Shown here piece by piece: positions 24,401 to 33,077 of a stretch of 64,000 bases of DNA. Source of the DNA: Elusimicrobiaceae bacterium. Its GTDB lineage: Bacteria > Elusimicrobiota > Elusimicrobia > Elusimicrobiales > Elusimicrobiaceae. Positions within the stretch are counted from its first letter, which is position 1. Each line of letters starts with the position of its first letter. Where the stretch lies: NCBI GenBank assembly GCA_017520185.1, contig JAFXGO010000008.1, positions 62,001 through 126,000 of the forward strand. The letters are read 5' to 3'. The notes beneath the pieces were generated by a model. The model was not told the origin of the DNA and ran no database searches. It was given only the letters and a program-made list of their open reading frames with translations. Position numbers and translations under genes: made by a program.

Positions 24401-24528
24401 TAAAATATATGTAAGGACGGATTTTTATTTTTGTACTTTATTGACGCAAAAAACCGCGTCAACCCTACAGGGCCCTATGGTATCGGTCTGCCGACAGCCG
24501 GGTGGTACAGAGGTAAAAATCCGTTCTT
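24401..24528 (+). promoter_or_regulatory. Riboswitch-like structured leader upstream of the YfcC-type carrier gene
   Basis: TAAAAT (24401-24406) would start transcription at about 24413, exactly where a 15-pair closing helix begins: AAGGACGGATTTTTA (24413-24427) pairs with TAAAAATCCGTTCTT (24514-24528) with one G-U. It encloses about 86 bases with a GACGC/GCGTC hairpin, a CCCTACAGGG stretch, CGG-TCTG-CCG, and AGCCGGGTGGTACAG. The ribosome site GGGAGG of the carrier gene follows 20 bases later, so control of translation is possible. I could not match it to a known class with confidence. Confidence 0.6.
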
Positions 24529-24567
24529 ATTTTGCAAACAAATCCATTGGGAGGAAGAAAAAAGAAA

Positions 24568-26034
24568 ATGAAGTTGTTGAAGTTTAAATTACCACAATTC
24601 AACACGTTAAGTATTATTTTTGCCATTATCTTATTGGTGACGGCAATGACGTGGATTGTACCCAGCGGTGCATATGACCGCGTACTCAGCGATGGCCGAG
24701 AAGTTGTAGTGGCCGGCACCTATCATGCCGTAGAAGCCAACCCACAAGGTATTTTTGACGTACTAAAAGCCCCTATTACCGGTTTTGAAAATACCGCTTT
24801 GGTTATTGCATTTTTGCTCATTATCGGCGGTGTATTGGCCGTTGTGGAAAAAACCGGCGCCATTACCGCAGGTATCAAAGAAGCCAGCAATTTCTTTGGC
24901 AAAAACCCTCAATTTAAATTCCTTTTTATCCCGATGGGTATTATCATTTTTTCGTTATGTGGTGCCACATTTGGCATGTGTGAAGAAACTTTGATTTTTA
25001 TTCCCATTTTGATTCCTTTAGCTCTTTCTTTGGGTTATGACTCTGCTATCGGCACCGCTATCCCGTTTGTAGGTGCAGGTGTCGGCTTTGCAGCGGCTTT
25101 TACAAACCCTTTTACCGTAGGTATTGCTCAAGGCATCGCCCAAGTACCGCTTTATTCTGGTTTGGGATATCGTTTAATTGTATGGTCCATTTGTACGACA
25201 GTTGTGATTACATTCTTAATGCTCTACGCACGCAAAATCACCAAAGATCCCACGAAAAGTTTGACCTATGAATATGATCAAGCCAAACGTCAAGAATTGG
25301 GCATGAATAAAGAAAGTCACAAAATTACCACCCGTCAAAAACTAGTATTACTTGCTTTTGGGCTGGGGATGGTCGGGCTGGTGTGTGGTGTACTCAAACC
25401 CCAACTCTGTGACTTTATTAAAGGCTTCACCGGCATTGATTTAATGACTCTTTTAAACCTTGAAAACAGCGGTTGGTATATTACCGAAATTGCCGCCTTA
25501 TTCTTGGGAATAGGCTTTGTATCGGCTATTTTAGGCGGATTAAACATGAGCCAATTTACCGACAGTTTCTTTGACGGTGTACGCGGCATGGCCTCTATCG
25601 CCATTACCTTATGTTTTGCTCAAGCCATCGTGCTGATTGCTCAAAACGGTCAGATTTTAGATACTCTTTTAAACTTCATGTCTAAGGGAATTTCCAAACT
25701 GCACCCGATTTGTGCCTCTTGGGCTGCCATGATGTTGCAGACGGTAATTGACTTCTTTATTCCGTCCGGCTCCAGCAAAGCAGTATTGACTATGCCTATT
25801 TTGGCTCCGTTGGCAGATTTGATTGGCATTACCCGCCAAACGATGGTACTTTCATTTCAATTAGGCGGAAGTTGGTTAAATATGATTTTCCCCACTGACC
25901 CCGTCACCATTGCGGCCATCGGTTTTGCCAATATTGCCTTTTCCAAGTGGCTTAGATGGTTGGCTCCGTTGTTAATTTTGATGTATCTGTTGTCTTTTGC
26001 CGCTTTGGTTCCGCCGTATTTCATGAATTGGTAA
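24568..26034 (+). CDS. YfcC-family carrier (basic amino acid/C4-dicarboxylate type), copy 1
   Basis: I start it at 24568, 13 bases after GGGAGG; 488 residues. It is a polytopic membrane protein with about 12 hydrophobic segments, beginning FNTLSIIFAIILLVTAMTWIVPSGAY, a typical YfcC/ArcD-like N-terminus, with the conserved SLCGATFGMCEETLIFIPILI and FTNPFTVGIAQ and, near the end, FFIPSGSSKAVLTMPILAP. Members exchange amino acids or take up short acids; the substrate here is unknown. A riboswitch-like leader precedes it and a similar carrier gene follows. Confidence 0.85.
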   Translation: MKLLKFKLPQFNTLSIIFAIILLVTAMTWIVPSGAYDRVLSDGREVVVAGTYHAVEANPQGIFDVLKAPITGFENTALVIAFLLIIGGVLAVVEKTGAITAGIKEASNFFGKNPQFKFLFIPMGIIIFSLCGATFGMCEETLIFIPILIPLALSLGYDSAIGTAIPFVGAGVGFAAAFTNPFTVGIAQGIAQVPLYSGLGYRLIVWSICTTVVITFLMLYARKITKDPTKSLTYEYDQAKRQELGMNKESHKITTRQKLVLLAFGLGMVGLVCGVLKPQLCDFIKGFTGIDLMTLLNLENSGWYITEIAALFLGIGFVSAILGGLNMSQFTDSFFDGVRGMASIAITLCFAQAIVLIAQNGQILDTLLNFMSKGISKLHPICASWAAMMLQTVIDFFIPSGSSKAVLTMPILAPLADLIGITRQTMVLSFQLGGSWLNMIFPTDPVTIAAIGFANIAFSKWLRWLAPLLILMYLLSFAALVPPYFMNW

Positions 26035-26044
26035 TTCGGCCTTT

Positions 26045-26098
26045 TATAGCCTTCCGCCGCATTTTCTTTTGTTTGAGCCGGCGGAAGGCTTTGGTTTT
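26045..26098 (+). terminator. Long hairpin between the two carrier genes
   Basis: GCCTTCCGCCG (26049-26059) pairs with CGGCGGAAGGC (26079-26089) around a 19-base loop, followed by TTTGGTTTT. It may be a partial terminator or an mRNA stability element that sets the ratio of the two carriers. Confidence 0.55.
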
Positions 26099-26115
26099 AA
26101 AGAGGAAAACAAAAA

Positions 26116-27519
26116 ATGAAAAAATTCTTTTCCAAATTCTGTAATACCTATTTTTTAATCTTTTGCATTATGTTGGCCGTGACGGCTTTGACTTGGGTAA
26201 TTCCGGCCGGCGAATATCAACGCATAGAACAAGACGGACGCACGATTGCCGTTGCCGGCTCCTATCATACGGTTGAGCCAACCCCTCAAGGATTAGGCCA
26301 AGCCTTACAAGCCCCCATTCAAGGGTTTCATCAATGCGCCGAGATTATCGCTTTTATTTTAGTTGTCGGTGCTTTATTTACGGTAATAGAACGTACGGGA
26401 GCCGTCAGCACCGTAGTTAAAAAAGTAAGTTTTTACTTTGCCCAACACCCCAAGCACCGTATCTTTTTTATCCCTACTTGTATGTTTTTATTCTCTCTGT
26501 GTGGGGCCGTATTTGGCATGGAAGAAGAAACACTGATTTTTATTCCCATTTTTATTCCGCTGGCACTTTCTTTGGGATATGATACTTTGGTGGGTATGGC
26601 CATTCCGTTTATCGGGGCATTTACAGGATTCTCTTCTGCTTTTGTCAATCCGTTTACCGTAGGCATTGCACAAACCATTGCCCAATTGCCCATGTACTCC
26701 GGTTGGCAATATCGCGTGTTGGTATGGTTTATTTTTACGAGCGTTGTGGCGGCCTTTTTTACTTGGTATGGAGAAAAGATACGCAAACACCCCAGCAAAA
26801 GTTTAACCTGCAAAAAGGACATCGTTAGACGTGCAGAACTCAATATTGTTAATGATGTGGTGGTGGATGAATCTTTCCGTCTGACAAACGCACACAAATT
26901 GGTACTTCTTTCCTTTGTAAGCGGTATGGGCATTTTGTTCTACGGCATTATTAAATATCAGTGGTACATGACAGAAATTGCCGCCGTATTTTTGGGTGTC
27001 ACGATTGCAGTGGCTTACTTTGGCAAATTGAAGTTGGACCAAACGACCGATGCCATTTTGGCCGGAGCACAAAGCATGATAGGGGTATGTATTTTGATGG
27101 CTTTGGCACGCTCTATCGTCATTGTGGCTACGCAAGGACACATTTTAGATACGGTATTGCACGGCATGACTCAAAGTTTGGGTACTTTACACCCCATTTT
27201 AGCCTCTCAGGCAATGTTCTTTGTGCAAACTATATTGAACTTTTTTATCGCTTCCGGTTCAGGACAAGCAGTGCTGACAATGCCTATTATGATTCCGTTG
27301 GGAGATTTGGTGCATGTTTCCCGTCAAACTGTTATTTTGGCATACCAATTCGGAGAAGGCTGGGGCAATCCTATTATCCCCACAGCTCCTGTCACGATGG
27401 GGGCTTTGGCCTTAGCGGGTATTTCTTACGGATCTTGGGTAAAATGGTTTATGAAGTTAGAGATCATTTTAATTGTATTATCCTTACTACTGCTGATACC
27501 GGCATATTATATTTGGTAA
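26116..27519 (+). CDS. YfcC-family carrier (basic amino acid/C4-dicarboxylate type), copy 2
   Basis: This 467-residue carrier is clearly related to the preceding one: it shares VTALTWVIPAGEY, LFSLCGAVFGMEEETLIFIP, VNPFTVGIAQTIAQ(L)PMYSGW and FFIASGSGQAVLTMPI. It is about 20 residues shorter, mostly because the central cytoplasmic region is shorter. The ribosome site is AAAGAGGAAAAC. The tandem pair probably arose by duplication and may differ in substrate. A strong terminator follows. Confidence 0.85.
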   Translation: MKKFFSKFCNTYFLIFCIMLAVTALTWVIPAGEYQRIEQDGRTIAVAGSYHTVEPTPQGLGQALQAPIQGFHQCAEIIAFILVVGALFTVIERTGAVSTVVKKVSFYFAQHPKHRIFFIPTCMFLFSLCGAVFGMEEETLIFIPIFIPLALSLGYDTLVGMAIPFIGAFTGFSSAFVNPFTVGIAQTIAQLPMYSGWQYRVLVWFIFTSVVAAFFTWYGEKIRKHPSKSLTCKKDIVRRAELNIVNDVVVDESFRLTNAHKLVLLSFVSGMGILFYGIIKYQWYMTEIAAVFLGVTIAVAYFGKLKLDQTTDAILAGAQSMIGVCILMALARSIVIVATQGHILDTVLHGMTQSLGTLHPILASQAMFFVQTILNFFIASGSGQAVLTMPIMIPLGDLVHVSRQTVILAYQFGEGWGNPIIPTAPVTMGALALAGISYGSWVKWFMKLEIILIVLSLLLLIPAYYIW

Positions 27520-27520
27520 A

Positions 27521-27551
27521 ATAAAAAGGCCCCAAACGGGGCCTTTTTTAG
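27521..27551 (+). terminator. Terminator after the carrier pair
   Basis: AAAAAGGCCCC (27523-27533) pairs with GGGGCCTTTTT (27538-27548) around AAAC, followed by further T. Confidence 0.92.
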
Positions 27552-27558
27552 GATAAAT

Positions 27559-28974
27559 ATGCTCAATAAATTAAAAATAATTTCTTATCTTTCCACCACT
27601 GATTGGTGTGTGTTCGGTTTAGTAATGGCGCTTACTTTTGCCGTAGCCGTCTATGGCCATTACCGTCAAAAAAAACCACAAAATACCGCTTTGGATTATT
27701 TATTAATGGGCCGGCAACTTACCTTGCCTTTGTTTGTAGCCACCTTAGTAGCCACTTGGTATGGCGGTATTTTTGGAGTCAATGAAATCACCTTTAACTA
27801 TGGAATTTACAATTTTGTGACACAAGGGTTTTTCTGGTATGTGGCTTATATTATATTTGCTTTCTTTATTGCAGAAAAAGTGGCCAAGTATCAATCTGTC
27901 ACTTTGCCGGATTTGGCAGAAAATATGTTCGGCCCTAAAGCAGGAAAAGTGGCAGCCTTGTTTACTTTTTTCTATATCACGCCGGTAGCCTACGTGTTGA
28001 GTTTGGGAATTTTTTTAAATATGATTTTTGGCATTGGCGTATTAAACGGCATGATTATCGGCACTGTTTTTACGTGTATTTATACCGCTTGGGGAGGATT
28101 TAAAGCGGTTGTTTTTTCAGATTTGGTCCAATTTTTTGTTATGTGCAGTGCCGTATTATTGGTAGTTCTTTTTTCCTTGCAAGATTTTGGAGGAATTTCC
28201 TTTTTGAAAACCCATCTTCCCCCCTCTCACTTTAGTTTGACGGGCGGAAACGGTATCTTAAATACGCTGATTTGGGGATTTATTGCTTTATCTACTTTAA
28301 TAGACCCTAGTTTTTACCAGCGTTGTTTTGCGGCCAAAAGCCCGCAAATCGTAAAAAAAGGGGTATTGATTTCCACTCTCATTTGGTTTTGTTTTGATAT
28401 ATGTACAACTTTAGGCTCTTTATATGCTCGTGCCTTACTGCCGACGGCAGAGCCGGCGGAAGCGTATTTCTTTTATGCGATACAACTATTGCCAACAGGA
28501 TTAAAAGGCTTTTTTGTAGCGGGCATTTTGGCCATCATTCTCTCCACGCTTAATTCTTTTTTATTTATTGCTTCCAATACATTAAGTTATGATTTGCTAA
28601 AACACCGGTTCAAAAATATTATTTTTTCCAACCGTATTGCTCTTTTTGTTGTAGGCGGTTTAGCAATTGCAATGGCCCAACTTCTAGATGGAAGTTTTAA
28701 AGAAATTTGGATTACCTTAGGCTCTTATTTTTCAGCCTGTTTACTGGTGCCTATTTTGGTAGGATATATATATCCAAAGCGCATTAGTGACCGTTTATTT
28801 GTCTGCAGTGCTCTTTCCAGCGCGGCTGTTATGACGGCATGGAAAATACTTCCACTAAGTGGATTTTGGGCACAAATAGATGGGTTCTATATTGGGGTAA
28901 GTACCAGCATTGTAATTTTGCTTTTAAACAAAACAAGGAAAAACAAAAATGTCCAAAGCACTATTGATTTGTAA
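27559..28974 (+). CDS. Sodium/solute symporter (SSS family), possible thiamine or precursor transporter
   Basis: This 471-residue protein has about 13 hydrophobic segments and SSS-family patterns: DYLLMGRQLTLPLFVATLVATWYGG at the N-terminus and ALSTLIDPSFYQRCFAA in the centre. Its 3' end overlaps thiN by 26 bases, so the two are translated together. Because ThiN makes thiamine diphosphate from thiamine, the transporter may import thiamine; SSS proteins linked to thiamine genes have been proposed as such before. That role is inference from context. No TPP riboswitch is visible upstream. The start has AGGA and lies right after the previous terminator. Confidence 0.82.
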   Translation: MLNKLKIISYLSTTDWCVFGLVMALTFAVAVYGHYRQKKPQNTALDYLLMGRQLTLPLFVATLVATWYGGIFGVNEITFNYGIYNFVTQGFFWYVAYIIFAFFIAEKVAKYQSVTLPDLAENMFGPKAGKVAALFTFFYITPVAYVLSLGIFLNMIFGIGVLNGMIIGTVFTCIYTAWGGFKAVVFSDLVQFFVMCSAVLLVVLFSLQDFGGISFLKTHLPPSHFSLTGGNGILNTLIWGFIALSTLIDPSFYQRCFAAKSPQIVKKGVLISTLIWFCFDICTTLGSLYARALLPTAEPAEAYFFYAIQLLPTGLKGFFVAGILAIILSTLNSFLFIASNTLSYDLLKHRFKNIIFSNRIALFVVGGLAIAMAQLLDGSFKEIWITLGSYFSACLLVPILVGYIYPKRISDRLFVCSALSSAAVMTAWKILPLSGFWAQIDGFYIGVSTSIVILLLNKTRKNKNVQSTIDL

Positions 28975-29563
28975 TGGAGAAAAACCGGGCTGTTGGTTGA
29001 AAAAGTTGGCCCAAGAGGCGGACTTTGTATTGGCTGCTGACGGTGGATCTAATTCGGCACTATCGGCAGGCATCACCCCCGATGTAGTGATTGGAGATTT
29101 GGACTCCGCTTCCCCAAAAACAAAAAATGTCTTTCAAGATATTCCATTTATTCATGTCAAACGCCAAGATAATACAGACTTGGAAAAAGCGTTGGATTGG
29201 TTGGTGTTGCAACAATTTGACGAATGTGTCATCGTAGGCGCAACGGGCGGCAGGTTGGATTTTACAGTGGGTAATTTTCTATCGGTTTATCCCTACCTCA
29301 GCAAAATAAAAATTATATTTAGAGGAAAGAATTGGAGCATTTTCCCCTTAACACAGTCTTTTCGTTTTTCTGCCAATAAAGGAGCTCGCATGAGCATTAT
29401 TCCTCTTACAAATTGCCAAAATCTTACCTTAAAAGGTGTAAAATACCGCTTAAACGGGGTAGATTGGCAGTTGGGGCAGACGGGGCTTTCTAACGTAATT
29501 ACCGCTAAAAGAACAGAAGTCTTGTTTGACAAAGGATATCTGTTGCTTTATATAGAAGATTGA
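28949..29563 (+). CDS. thiN: Thiamine diphosphokinase (ThiN)
   Basis: ThiN transfers pyrophosphate from ATP to thiamine. The 204-residue protein has LAADGGSN, the metal-binding IGDLDS, the substrate loop DNTDLEKAL and VGATGGRLD(F), all family signatures, with a beta-sandwich C-terminal domain. The ribosome site AAGGA lies inside the overlapping symporter gene. No thiamine synthesis genes lie nearby, which fits salvage. Confidence 0.92.
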   Translation: MSKALLICNGEKPGCWLKKLAQEADFVLAADGGSNSALSAGITPDVVIGDLDSASPKTKNVFQDIPFIHVKRQDNTDLEKALDWLVLQQFDECVIVGATGGRLDFTVGNFLSVYPYLSKIKIIFRGKNWSIFPLTQSFRFSANKGARMSIIPLTNCQNLTLKGVKYRLNGVDWQLGQTGLSNVITAKRTEVLFDKGYLLLYIED

Positions 29564-29591
29564 TGCTTTGTATTAAGACCGAAAAAACATA

Positions 29592-29620
29592 TTGAAACCC
29601 TATCAAAACTCTACTATACT
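29592..29620 (+). promoter_or_regulatory. Consensus promoter for a leaderless transcript of the protease gene
   Basis: TTGAAA (29592-29597), a 17-base spacer and TATACT (29615-29620), which ends six bases before the ATG at 29627. No Shine-Dalgarno sequence precedes the ATG. Confidence 0.7.
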
Positions 29621-29626
29621 ATAAGT

Positions 29627-31267
29627 ATGAAAACATTCTTTTCCCTTATAAAATCCGGTTGTTTAACCGCCGCCTTGATATGCGGTGTCTTGTGTTGCGC
29701 TTTTGCCCCTGTTCAAGCGGCACAGTGGGGCCTTTTGAAACACTTAGAAGAAACTGTTTCTGATAGAGAATCCCCAGCAGATGAAGGCAAAGACCAATAT
29801 CCGTTCTTTGCCATGTATAGATATTTAACCAATCAGCCTATTTCATACTCCATCCAAGTTGATTATGGAGAAGGAGTACAACCTGACGAAATCACCAAAC
29901 AGATGCACACGAGCATCTTTGCTCAAGCCATAGAACGCAACTTTAATGAATGGCTCAACCAAACCAGTGACTATATTCTTAAACAAGGCAGAGCCAATGA
30001 TTTTAAAGATATATTAAATATTTTTCGACACACTTCTTTAAAACTCAAACAAGTAAAAGAAGGGGAGGATATCCTTTTTCACTTTACCACTCATCAAGGA
30101 GGTGGTGTTTTTTACCCTCATCATGACTCAAAAAGGCTTATCAATATTCTCAATCCTTTTTATTTAGAAGAATCTGAACTTGAGTCCGGTAAAAATTATT
30201 CTTCACAGAATAATCCGGAATATATCAGTCGCCTCAATCCGCTACTACTACATGAAATAGGGCATTATTGGGGATTATCCGATCGCTACACAAACAACAA
30301 TGGAATAAGTTCATCTTCTGTAGAATATTCCACCTCCTCAGATGCCGATTCTGATGCCGTTATGTCAAAAGATGGAGGCAAAGCGGGCAAGGTGACGCTC
30401 ACCTGTGATGATGTAGACGGTTTTATCAATTTGATTGATTTTAATTTGGCTAAAATCAATGGTAATTATTCCAAACGTGCTAATGAGGGCTGGAAGGGAT
30501 TTTGCGAAAATAGATACTATAAACAGGCTCGCCAAGTAAATAGGCCTGATCATTATAGAGGATTATCCGTATACTCTTTTCATGAAGACGGAAGGTTGAA
30601 ATCGGAAAAAAGCGCTGCTGATCCCGGAACTTTTTTTAATCCGTTTGCTATGGAAGGTGTACTTAATTTACCTTTAAACGGAACTCAACAAATAGTACAT
30701 CCTGAGAACAATTATTACGTATTATTTGATTTTAATCAACTGCCAGAAAAACATTCTTTTACAGTAGAGGTTGGGATAGCTGACCGTCGGCTTATTTTTC
30801 TGGAGGTTCAACATCAAGCAAATACGTGGTATATTACGAATCAAGGAGCGAATAGCCATGAGAAGGTATCCTTTTCCGGGTCCGATTGCTATTATCAGGT
30901 AGATCATTACGGATCAACTATAGACAATTATACGACTAAATTTCCGTATCCTTACACTCGGCAAGCGAGCCAGAACTCACATACAGCAATTTTTTACCAA
31001 AGAGGAACTTATTCTCATTTTAACGTAAGAAATAATTTTAACGAGCAACAAAAGGAAGAATATGTTTTTACCTCTGCAGATAACGGAGAATCTTTTTCCG
31101 TCATTAATGACAGAGAAGGAAGAAATTCTTTCTTAAATAACGATGACGTTAAAACTGATGTCGTTAAAATAAGAATTATTCATCACCTGAAGTTTCTCTC
31201 TGAGCGACAAGAAAAAAATGCCAAAGCCTGCTATTTCTTTGAAAAATTAAAAAAGGCCGGATTCTAG
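29627..31267 (+). CDS. Exported metzincin-like zinc metalloprotease
   Basis: This 546-residue protein has a long signal peptide (about residues 1-32, ending PVQAA). Residues 209-219 read HEIGHYWGLSD, the extended zinc motif HExxHxxGxxD of metzincins, and Met246 in DAVMS fits the downstream Met-turn. The region before (about 70-200) would be the catalytic N-subdomain, preceded by a short possible pro-region. The C-terminal 270 residues match nothing I recognise, though they look beta-rich. It is probably secreted and may act on host or mucin proteins, but that is a guess. It is monocistronic with a consensus promoter and a shared terminator. Confidence 0.75.
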   Translation: MKTFFSLIKSGCLTAALICGVLCCAFAPVQAAQWGLLKHLEETVSDRESPADEGKDQYPFFAMYRYLTNQPISYSIQVDYGEGVQPDEITKQMHTSIFAQAIERNFNEWLNQTSDYILKQGRANDFKDILNIFRHTSLKLKQVKEGEDILFHFTTHQGGGVFYPHHDSKRLINILNPFYLEESELESGKNYSSQNNPEYISRLNPLLLHEIGHYWGLSDRYTNNNGISSSSVEYSTSSDADSDAVMSKDGGKAGKVTLTCDDVDGFINLIDFNLAKINGNYSKRANEGWKGFCENRYYKQARQVNRPDHYRGLSVYSFHEDGRLKSEKSAADPGTFFNPFAMEGVLNLPLNGTQQIVHPENNYYVLFDFNQLPEKHSFTVEVGIADRRLIFLEVQHQANTWYITNQGANSHEKVSFSGSDCYYQVDHYGSTIDNYTTKFPYPYTRQASQNSHTAIFYQRGTYSHFNVRNNFNEQQKEEYVFTSADNGESFSVINDREGRNSFLNNDDVKTDVVKIRIIHHLKFLSERQEKNAKACYFFEKLKKAGF

Positions 31268-31293
31268 CAACAATTCTGATTATTCTGTACAAA

Positions 31294-31327
31294 TTCAAAC
31301 CCCCAGCCAAAAGCTGGGGGTTTTTAG
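31294..31327. terminator. Bidirectional terminator between the protease and pilin genes
   Basis: AACCCCCAGC (31298-31307) pairs with GCTGGGGGTT (31313-31322), then T3. Confidence 0.85.
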
Positions 31328-31348
31328 GATAGCAAAAACAAATAATAT

Positions 31349-31840
31349 TTATATGTCCGTTTCCGGAATGATAGGATCTTTCTGTGTATAAATACCCAAA
31401 GATCTGCAGATTTTTATCCCGGCTTCAGTATTGGAGTTGCACGCCAATGTACGTTTTCCGGCTTCAGTGGTGGCATAAGGATTCCAAATTTGATATTCTC
31501 CCCCAATTCTTTCTGCAATAATTCCACCGCATCCGGTTCCCGGAATATAAGCATTAACGGCCGCATTTAAATGATACCTGAAATATTTGCCGGTAATTAA
31601 TGTATCAGATGTCTTTTCTCCCGGAATTGTCACCAGAATTTTTTTAAACGATTCCGGACATTTGTTCCTTTCTGCGGCAAAAGCATATACTGCGTCATTG
31701 GCCGTTTTAAGTATGTTCATGGCCTCCGTAGCGCGCGTTTTTTCAATACTACGCTGATAACCGGGCAAAGCAATCGTAGATAAAATCCCGACAATGACTA
31801 CCACCATCAACAATTCCGTTAAGGTAAATCCTTTCTTCAT
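31349..31840 (-). CDS. Type IV pilin-like protein
   Basis: This 163-residue prepilin starts MKKGFTLTELLMVVVIVGIL: a short basic leader, Gly before the cleavage site, Phe+1, Glu+5 and a hydrophobic helix. The globular part has Cys residues near the C-terminus (CGG and ACNSN...KICRSLG), the typical disulfide loop of pilins. AAGGAG precedes the start. It begins only 10 bases after dapL and shares its terminator, so it is probably the third gene of a dapF-dapL-pilin transcript, an unusual place for a pilin. It may be a major or minor pilin. Confidence 0.88.
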   Translation of the reverse strand: MKKGFTLTELLMVVVIVGILSTIALPGYQRSIEKTRATEAMNILKTANDAVYAFAAERNKCPESFKKILVTIPGEKTSDTLITGKYFRYHLNAAVNAYIPGTGCGGIIAERIGGEYQIWNPYATTEAGKRTLACNSNTEAGIKICRSLGIYTQKDPIIPETDI

Positions 31841-31850
31841 AGCATGCTCC

Positions 31851-33077
31851 TTATTTTAAATCTAAAATTCGCTGGGCCGCTTTTTGCGTAAGCTCCGGCG
31901 TATTAAAAGCCGTCAAACGGAAATAGCCTTCCCCACTATGTCCAAAACCGGATCCGGGCGTACCGACAATCTGCAATTTTTCAAGCATAAAATCAAAAAA
32001 TTGCCAAGAGTTCATTGATTGTGGAGTTTTCAGCCAAATGTAAGGGGCATTTTTTCCGCCAAACACTTCTAAACCGGTCTCTTTCAGTGCGCTATAAATC
32101 ACCCGGGCATTGGACAAATACCCATCAATAATTTCACGGGTTTGGCGCAATCCTTCTGCGGAATATACCGCTTCGGCACCGCGTTGAATGATATACGGCA
32201 CACCGTTGAATTTGGTGCTTTGACGGCGCATCCACAAAGCATTGGCTTTATGGCTTTGCCCCAAATTATCATAAATTTCTAATGCTTTAGGCACTACACA
32301 ATAGGCACAGCGAGTACCGGTAAATCCGGCTGTTTTAGAGAACGAACGAAACTCTACTGCACATTTCTCCGCCCCTTCCACTTCAAAAATGCTATGAGGC
32401 ACATTTTCTTCACGAATAAAGGCTTCGTAGGCGCTATCATATAAAATCACTGCCTTATGCTCTAAAGCCCAATTTACCCACTTTGTCAGTTCCTCGCGGC
32501 TCATGACAGAACCGGTAGGGTTGTTGGGAGAGCACAAATACACCAAATCAGCATGCTCTTTGGGCAACTGAGGTGAAAAATTATTTTCAGCCGTACAGGG
32601 CAAATAAATAATATTTTTAAATTGCCCGTTTTCAAAACTACCGCTGCGGCCTGCCATGACATTGGTATCTAAATACACCGGATACACCGGATCTTGCAAG
32701 GCTACGCGGCTGTCTGCAGAGAATAATTCTTGAAAATTAGCCACATCGCTTTTGGCACCGTCACTAATAAAAATTTCGTCTTCGGCAATATTTACACCAT
32801 GAATCTGATAGTCATGTTGGGCAATGACTTTACGCAAAAAATCATACCCCTCATAGGGGCCGTATCCGCGAAAGGTTTCGGCATTTCCCATCTCATCACA
32901 GGCTTTTTTCATAGCCGCTACAACTGCCGGCACCAACGGTTGGCTCACATCTCCGATTCCTAAACTGATCACCTCTTTTTCAGGATGGTTGGCTATATAA
33001 GCACTGCGACGTTTGGCCACTTCAGCAAATAAATAACTACCCTGTAAATTTAAATAATTTTCATTCATTTTCGTCAT
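31851..33077 (-). CDS. dapL: LL-diaminopimelate aminotransferase (DapL)
   Basis: DapL converts tetrahydrodipicolinate directly to LL-diaminopimelate with glutamate, bypassing the succinylase and acetylase steps. The 408-residue PLP enzyme has SLGIGDVSQPL at the N-terminus, LCSPNNPTGSVMS, the PLP lysine in SFSKTAGFTGTRCAY and the C-terminal SGFGHSGEGYFRLTAF. Its start overlaps the dapF stop (ATGA). Product and neighbour enzyme act in sequence for lysine and peptidoglycan synthesis. Confidence 0.95.
   Translation of the reverse strand: MTKMNENYLNLQGSYLFAEVAKRRSAYIANHPEKEVISLGIGDVSQPLVPAVVAAMKKACDEMGNAETFRGYGPYEGYDFLRKVIAQHDYQIHGVNIAEDEIFISDGAKSDVANFQELFSADSRVALQDPVYPVYLDTNVMAGRSGSFENGQFKNIIYLPCTAENNFSPQLPKEHADLVYLCSPNNPTGSVMSREELTKWVNWALEHKAVILYDSAYEAFIREENVPHSIFEVEGAEKCAVEFRSFSKTAGFTGTRCAYCVVPKALEIYDNLGQSHKANALWMRRQSTKFNGVPYIIQRGAEAVYSAEGLRQTREIIDGYLSNARVIYSALKETGLEVFGGKNAPYIWLKTPQSMNSWQFFDFMLEKLQIVGTPGSGFGHSGEGYFRLTAFNTPELTQKAAQRILDLK

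Noticed and set aside
24431-24513. Assignment of the carrier leader to the c-di-GMP-I (GEMM) or T-box class
   Set aside because: GACGCAAA and AGCCGGGT recall GEMM, and GGGTGGTAC recalls the T-box, but the first GEMM helix with its tetraloop and the T-box stem I with specifier loop are not seen, so I left it unclassified.
27520-27558. TPP riboswitch before the symporter-thiN pair
   Set aside because: The gap is only 39 bases and is filled by a terminator; no TPP aptamer boxes are present.
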